NCBI GenBank assembly: GCA_043806395.1
Contig: JAZDHC010000292.1
Coordinates: 1 to 27,021 of the forward strand
DNA length: 27,021 nt
Origin: CG2-30-40-21 sp043806395
GTDB lineage: Bacteria > UBA9089 > CG2-30-40-21
Direction of reading: 5' to 3'
Each line of letters begins with the position of its first letter. Within the stretch, counting starts at the first letter, position 1. The notes under the pieces are model-generated. The model was not told where the DNA came from and did not search any database. It saw only the letters and a program-made list of their open reading frames with translations. Positions 25,901 through 27,021 of the stretch are shown here, piece after piece. The translations under genes were made by a program, and so were the position numbers.

Positions 25901-26739
25901 CCCTGAATTTCTTCAGACGAGATAGTAATTACCTTCCCCCAATCATATCTCCATGCATTAAAAATAGATTGACCAGGAATATACCTCTTCTTTCCATCTT
26001 CCAATACATATATTTTGTCATCAACTGGATTTTTAATTAATGTGCCGTTAGGATGCCAACGGATGTTTGGAGATGTAGCCGGTACATCTAAAATTTCTAT
26101 TATTGATGATGTTTTTAATGCATTAGAAAATTCAGTAGCATCATAATATCTATCTTTACCCTTGGGGTTTTTGTTAGAATACCAATATTTCTCATTCGGA
26201 TATTCCCCCCAAACATTTGGATCGTAAACAATTATCCACTTACCATCATTAGAAATCCCCTTAACCACAACAAAATGACCACCACTGTATTCGTAGTACC
26301 TACCTTTGTTTTCCTTTGGATCATTAGAGGTATCCCTATAACTAATAGATCCCATGTTCAGAGGACAAATAACAATGTGTCCATTTGCTATAGCATCTTT
26401 TACTCCTTTTAATCCGTTTACAATTTGATACTTAACCTTCCATTTATCATTAGCCAATGCTTTTTTTAAATCACCTACGGTAGTATTCCCGCTACCTCCA
26501 GATCCATACCCTATTATCTTTCGCACATCTTCCACAGAAATATCTTGCTTCTTGCTAAATTTGATTGCCATAGAAACACATGCCGGCCCACAATTATGTT
26601 TTTCATAATCTCCTGTCCCTCCCTGTTGATAATACCAGTCAAAAGATACAGAAATATCATTAGCAAATGCTTGTTTTTGGCATACAACTAATATCCCTAT
26701 TAACCACAACCCAATCAAAAATTTTCTAAAATTATCCAT
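16945..26739 (-). CDS. Giant secreted multidomain protein B (C39-like peptidase, Kelch/BNR and NHL propellers, PEGA, EF-hand, C-terminal sorting-like domain)
   Basis: Exported 3264-residue mosaic. Map: signal peptide 1-26; C39-like peptidase ~30-217; three GKKRYIP-type repeats 228-402; Ig-like 437-529; FN3-like 536-622 and 626-724; CARDB 727-841; Ig-like 846-948; 'PNGGEVW' domain 952-1055; BNR-like 1063-1206; Kelch, six blades, 1208-1482; BNR-like 1485-1735; two 'PNGGE' domains 1741-1936; five FN3-like 1940-2413; PEGA x2 2417-2558; NHL x5 2559-2796; PEGA 2800-2868; VPSGW 2869-2992; dockerin-like EF-hand 2993-3038; VPSGW 3048-3169; C-terminal domain 3172-3264. ATG at 26739 has GAGGAG 7 nt upstream. 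The N-terminal peptidase suggests proteolysis outside the cytoplasm; the propellers suggest binding surfaces. It is the same strand as protein A, 305 bp upstream, with a repeat element between, so co-transcription is uncertain. Borders of the Ig/FN3 modules are approximate. Confidence 0.88.
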   Translation of the reverse strand: MDNFRKFLIGLWLIGILVVCQKQAFANDISVSFDWYYQQGGTGDYEKHNCGPACVSMAIKFSKKQDISVEDVRKIIGYGSGGSGNTTVGDLKKALANDKWKVKYQIVNGLKGVKDAIANGHIVICPLNMGSISYRDTSNDPKENKGRYYEYSGGHFVVVKGISNDGKWIIVYDPNVWGEYPNEKYWYSNKNPKGKDRYYDATEFSNALKTSSIIEILDVPATSPNIRWHPNGTLIKNPVDDKIYVLEDGKKRYIPGQSIFNAWRYDWGKVITISSEEIQGYPTGGNLLSPPSGYPDIRQANGETRVFLIENGKKHYIISSAVLSSWGYKWSDRKFVDRISEPLGEPVIYRDGTLIHGIPSGKVYVVSNKTLWYIKDTETFNALGYNIKNMIDVPDSALTPASLQGSLGICTKEIDMKFIASLHSVDNNCPSATIPPPITKELKAGTQHKMPFSVFDSKAGNLIVELWQTSNKWLDANKISSKIVPVHSPASDTYTWTVPNVDTDEGELRIVAYNEAGNVGYSYSGEFSISSSGSPPSIPKLYNPGGYTEGNYYTISWENVTDATSYTLQESTDASFSNIKEYSTTVPSQYITGKGNGFYYYRVMANNSSGSSGWSNVEDIEVRVNFPPYTPNNPNPSDVATNVSRRPTLSWTGGDPDGTVDYVVRFGKDPADMGCVKGFGENIGSTYYQFNDDLDPCTTYYWQIRVKDNKGLETFGPLWRFTTAYSYPDLIPVSLVMNGSITPKSQVTLNLTVKNQGTYVAPYAGVFFYYSSSNGAKEQNLNRVGVSIYDLAPGSQTTISQTVTLENLKAGKSYIDAWINTGGYYAESNINNNTLSQEINYLDKNSPVISSLALQWATKFRTGYKCPIGFVVRDDICIKSLDFYYSMDNGSTWGTITTGFAIGSNFVQNVYYWTILSDAPLTDQLKIKMVAWDTEMNRVESIAGPYKIINGTPPSVKILSPNGGEVWNLGSQQEIKWEVSAPNGIGGMNLGLYWKDRSEHIADISTNTTGIYTWTLPESSGFLTNETKIKIRIGLSDLNGNVNEDWSDGYFTINDPSLPPPPPWTMPEKITSVSSTNGDHNNPVVATDNLGNLHMVYKYEQDDDISGLRVIKQQLLYKKLTGSSWSEPTTVYSLTQETDHNLTGYHGIGNLQIAVDSHGYPHIAWTDGLNGPITYWNQNDIYYTYFNGSTWTAPLNISSIAQPLDLRWTTKVNMPEANSSAASGVINGKIYVFGDGNQGINNYEYVPTNNWTRKTDLPGGGIFKGEAAVINNKIYAVGDSVDNDIKIYDPANDSWSTGAKILTPRKRMGVCAVNGKLYAIGGGDRSELPFNTAEEYNPITNYWATRENMPTARYAPAVAVVNNLIYVFGGMKEGGHPLDTVEVYNPSTNSWGTKISMPTRRMGAVAEVINGKIYIIGGRGESNYLNIVERYDPATDRWNSNASMSTARAWAVSEVIGNKIYVIGGDDGNNSLSVVEEGILTGEDIEQTASGMPKIAIDSSNNVHIMWRDGYSWNSDNTITGQANIYHRSKNNTGQWSAIAQITTGGGSWPSIVLDKNDNLHLAYYFDPQNIAYIKWNGNTWSSPMTVTTSARGQIDLAYDNNNHLHMVWYYDHWSPQINQILYSYYDGYNWSSPEEVSDRISGQYPRRPFIMVDSLGYPHIVWEVSGNKYRLMYKRKTPQGWSSTIQLNTESQNVQDHSSNTTISKNDQIHTVWASSYGGHQEVFHNHADALAPIGNTASPIVNLLTPTGGESLSIGSTYTITWNASDNIKVATITIRYSIDSGGTFTNITTSISNNGAYEWKMPNITSDSVQIQILAYDTSGNVATAISRNFGISDITLPSVSIIKPNGGEVWEADSQQEILWQAMDNVGVSSIDILYSIDTGKSWNIIAKGTSNSGSYLWTVPEISSCNCLVKIIGYDATNYFAEGISKGSFTIKSNNPPIIPHSPMPVDKSINVIITPVLTWQGGDVDNDNVLYDVYFGTTSLPSLVSNKQSEIFLNSGTLSYNTTYYWYITAFDSNTSTSSPLWSFTTENQVVKPPVELNVSSAFPDTVILVWSYDSADISEFRIERKTGIEGIYREVGTVTGNVTSYKDSGLIGNTNYVYRIRAFYNGIPYEYSSELQIKTPNTPPSLDNLLPSDSSIDQPVDVTLTWSGNDPDLGDTIVYDVYFGSSTNLSLVSSGQTETTYTPGTLTYFNYYFWKIVAKDSYGVYSASPMRSFATKIEPVPNAPNNLLVTDISGTCTGLSWTDNSNNEIAFKVERKTDIEDTYNQIIETDASSYNDTTLSGNTTYYYRVRAYSKSGDSVYSNETNVSTPNNTPNIPGNPWPSNGSVDQFIDKTLSWTGGDPDIKDIVTYDIYLGTSTIPPLIYSIQGETFYNPGTFSYGNTYYWKIVAKDSYGACSTSPMWSFSAEIELLGSISIASTPAGANILLDGVNTGTVTPAILTSIIPGTHTVTLTKTGYSNWTGTVIVTAETTTDVTATLTLIISSISVISTPAGVNIWFDEEATGIITPAILPNIIPGDHTITLTKPGYSNWSAPITVIAESTTDITATLTLLISNGSLTTQWGSYGNGDGQFSYPSGVAVDSSGNVYVADTDNNRIQRFTTNGSLTTQWGSYGTDDGQFDTPRGVAVDSSGNVYVADKDNHCIKRFTSDGIFIARWGSFGAGNGQFGFPNGVAVDSSGNVYVADTINNRIQRFTSNGSLTTQWGSSGNGDGQLYWPFGVAVDSSDNVYVADTGNHRIQRFTPNGSLTTQWGSSGNGNGQFDTPRGVTVDSSGNIYVADTGNHRIQKFIPIMSINGSLAITSNPQCANIYLDKVAMGMITPVTLIIIPGTHTVKLTMPGYYDWLGTVTVLAEQTIYTHGTLTPLSTQVTASRELPSIAFKGTLTKVSIVINVDESNKPNGLIVKDYVPSGWIVTSSNPGYTNFASSTGEVKWIFAGNDVVDGTITYYVQMPDNEVFGTKTFSGEIIHNDPDGNPVISEIMGDRIVVVDRVHEADTNWDGKIDDSELLNYIDRWAKGEAGDFDLLDAIDIWAKGPRSSRAPIVPSTITFQPIDTKDTIAIGSEILTVTLPVDIDESNRPNGVIINDYVPSGWKIISSTPAANSFNPSTGEIKWVFFGNQVSDMIINYKIQIPAGESRMKGLSAQILYNDSKGNPKTIQLTQDIKVTGSILDGSIVVYPNPYCGLSETEITFKNIPANATIKLFTIAGEIVFEKITNKPNRFWCWDIKTDEGKTVGSGIYIYLIIDNDTGKSFKGKFAIVR
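16948..17226 (-). other. C-terminal sorting-like domain of protein B
   Basis: Residues 3172-3264, with VVYPNPY, ATIKLFTIAGEIV, WDIKTDEGKTVGSGIYIYL and the end KGKFAIVR. Homologous to the last ~83 residues of protein A. Resembles type-A sorting domains of type IX secretion, though the route in this organism is unknown. Confidence 0.75.
17233..17598 (-). other. VPSGW domain 2 of protein B
   Basis: Residues ~3048-3169: DESNRPNGVIINDYVPSGWK, STGEIKWVFFG, YKIQIP and YNDSKGNP. Shares its signature with residues 30-150 of protein A and 2869-2992 of protein B. The fold resembles DUF11-like secreted beta-sandwich modules; I know no named family for it. Confidence 0.65.
17626..17763 (-). other. Dockerin-like single EF-hand of protein B
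   Basis: Residues 2993-3038 contain a canonical 12-residue calcium loop: Asp2999, Asn3001, Asp3003, Lys3005, Glu3010 (DTNWDGKIDDSE). A second half follows (GDFDLLDAIDIWAKG), similar in its helix (xxIDxWAKG) but without the DxNxD loop. It sits between two VPSGW domains. Confidence 0.6.
17764..18135 (-). other. VPSGW domain 1 of protein B
   Basis: Residues 2869-2992: NVDESNKPNGLIVKDYVPSG, STGEVKWIFAG, YYVQMP and HNDPDGNP. Copy of the ~120-residue module that opens mature protein A. Confidence 0.65.
18352..19065 (-). repeat. Five NHL repeats of protein B at exact 141-bp period
   Basis: AGCCACATAA begins at 18391, 18532, 18673, 18814 and 18955, exactly 141 bp (47 codons) apart. Each unit encodes a blade of the form GQFxxPxGVAVDSSGNVYVA, DTxNxRIQRF, NGSLTTQWGS. 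NHL repeats form beta-propellers that bind ligands; five units here, where six are more usual. Strong DNA identity among units indicates recent expansion. Confidence 0.9.
19066..19491 (-). repeat. Two PEGA repeats of protein B
   Basis: Residues 2417-2558: two copies of STPAGANILLDG, TPAILTSI, PGTHTVTLTKTGYSNW. Positions 19069-19155 match 15953-16039 of the gene for protein A at 84 of 87 bases. A third PEGA, more divergent, follows the NHL array (18136-18342). Confidence 0.85.
21535..23553 (-). other. BNR-like propeller region with Kelch propeller inside
   Basis: BNR-like blades (IAVDSHGYPHIAWTDG, IAIDSSNNVHIMWRDG, IVLDKNDNLHLAYY) run from residue 1063 to 1735 but are interrupted at 1208-1482 (22294-23118) by six Kelch blades (NGKIYVFGDG, NNKIYAVGDS, NGKLYAIGGG, NNLIYVFGGM, NGKIYIIGGR, GNKIYVIGGD). 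The flanking BNR blades read continuously if the Kelch block is removed. Confidence 0.75.
26089..26652 (-). other. C39-like cysteine peptidase domain of protein B
   Basis: Residues 30-217 directly after the signal peptide. Cys50 in HNCGPACVSM, His155 in GGHFVVVKG and Asp173 in VYDPN occupy the positions of the Cys/His/Asp triad of the papain-like C39 family. In bacteriocin exporters such domains cleave double-glycine leaders in the cytoplasm; here the domain is exported, so its substrate is probably different. An inactive or non-peptidase amidase role cannot be excluded. Confidence 0.78.
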
Positions 26740-26762
26740 CTAATTTCTCCTCTTCTTTTAGC

Positions 26763-26810
26763 AAGAGATCTGGGGTCCAAGAGATCTGGGGTCCAAGAGA
26801 TCTGGGGTCA
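26763..26810. repeat. 16-bp tandem repeat upstream of protein B
   Basis: Three copies of AAGAGATCTGGGGTCC (26763-26778, 26779-26794, 26795-26810), the last with A as final base. The block lies 23 bp upstream of the start of protein B. AGATCT is a palindrome inside each unit. It could hold binding sites for a regulator but also resembles dispersed intergenic repeats. Confidence 0.85.
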
Positions 26811-26818
26811 GACCTCGA

Positions 26819-26833
26819 CAGGCTGTTACGGAA
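26819..26833 (+). repeat. Third copy of the element end CAGGCTGTTACGGAA
   Basis: Identical over 15 bp to 16653-16667, and in the same orientation relative to the downstream giant gene. A partner inverse copy is not visible to the right within the window, so this may be a solo end or a decayed element. Confidence 0.6.
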
Positions 26834-27019
26834 CTAAAAATCAGAGGCAACACCATACCATATATGGAAAAAACCGGGAAAAAACCGGGGACAGCACCAA
26901 TACTGTTCGGCACGATTCTTGCTTGTGATTTTGGCCAACTGTCGTGTCAATCTTATGATGTCGCGAATAACCTTGCAATATCGTAAATAATCTGGTATAC
27001 TTTCTTCATAATCAAACTG
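26834..27019 (-). CDS. Possible 3' end of a gene entering from the right edge
   Basis: An open frame of 61 codons runs from the window edge to TAG at 26834-26836. Its first part (QFDYEESIPDYLRYCKVIRD, then IIRLTRQLAKITSKN) has the charged, helical look of real protein. The last ~20 residues translate a repeat, GAAAAAACCGG twice (26867-26877, 26878-26888), so the true end may have been lost and replaced. No family recognised. Another frame (stop near 26955) is also open at the edge, so this call is weak. Confidence 0.25.
   Translation of the reverse strand, partial: QFDYEESIPDYLRYCKVIRDIIRLTRQLAKITSKNRAEQYWCCPRFFPGFFHIWYGVASDF
26867..26890. repeat. 11-bp direct repeat GAAAAAACCGG
   Basis: Two adjacent copies (26867-26877, 26878-26888) followed by GGACAGCACC. 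This type of CCGGGGACAG sequence is often found dispersed between genes in repeat-rich bacterial genomes. Confidence 0.55.
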
Positions 27020-27021
27020 GG

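Overview
The window is bacterial: ORFs are densely packed, start codons are preceded by Shine-Dalgarno sequences (one start is GTG), signal peptides are bacterial, and the DNA is moderately AT-rich. Two things suggest an uncultivated lineage of the candidate-phylum type: giant secreted mosaic proteins ending in a 'YPNP ... SGIYIYL ... K' C-terminal domain, and many short intergenic repeats that run into gene ends. I cannot name the phylum from the sequence. No rRNA, tRNA or CRISPR array was seen.

Layout, left to right. 160-1428 (+) is homoserine dehydrogenase (hom). The other complete genes are all on the minus strand. 1549-3066 is anthranilate synthase component I (trpE), convergent with hom. 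3216-5804 is an exported two-module M16 zinc peptidase. 6008-16639 (protein A, 3543 aa) and 16945-26739 (protein B, 3264 aa) are giant secreted proteins that fill about three quarters of the window. The right edge may hold the 3' end of another minus-strand gene, continuing outside.

Protein A, in order: signal peptide, a ~120-residue 'VPSGW' domain also present in B, PEGA and Ig-like/invasin-like modules, six large right-handed beta-helix modules of about 207-237 residues, three PEGA repeats, a PKD-like domain, then cohesin - dockerin - cohesin, a ZU5-like region and the C-terminal domain. Protein B, in order: signal peptide, a C39-like cysteine peptidase with visible Cys/His/Asp, three 'DGTLIK/GKKRYIP' repeats, Ig/FN3/CARDB modules, a BNR-like beta-propeller region with a six-blade Kelch propeller inside it, more Ig/FN3 modules, PEGA, five NHL repeats at exactly 141-bp spacing, a PEGA, two VPSGW domains around a dockerin-like EF-hand, and the same type of C-terminal domain.

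How they may work together (inference): hom and trpE are ordinary amino-acid biosynthesis genes with no visible tie to the rest. A and B look like a pair of exported surface or matrix proteins sharing an export/anchor signal. Cohesin and dockerin modules in A, and an EF-hand in B, raise the possibility of calcium-dependent self- or cross-assembly. Near-identical DNA inside and between A and B points to continuing recombination or gene conversion. Gaps between genes are mostly repeats: a possible 224-bp element with terminal inverted repeats lies between A and B, and one of its end sequences recurs upstream of B.
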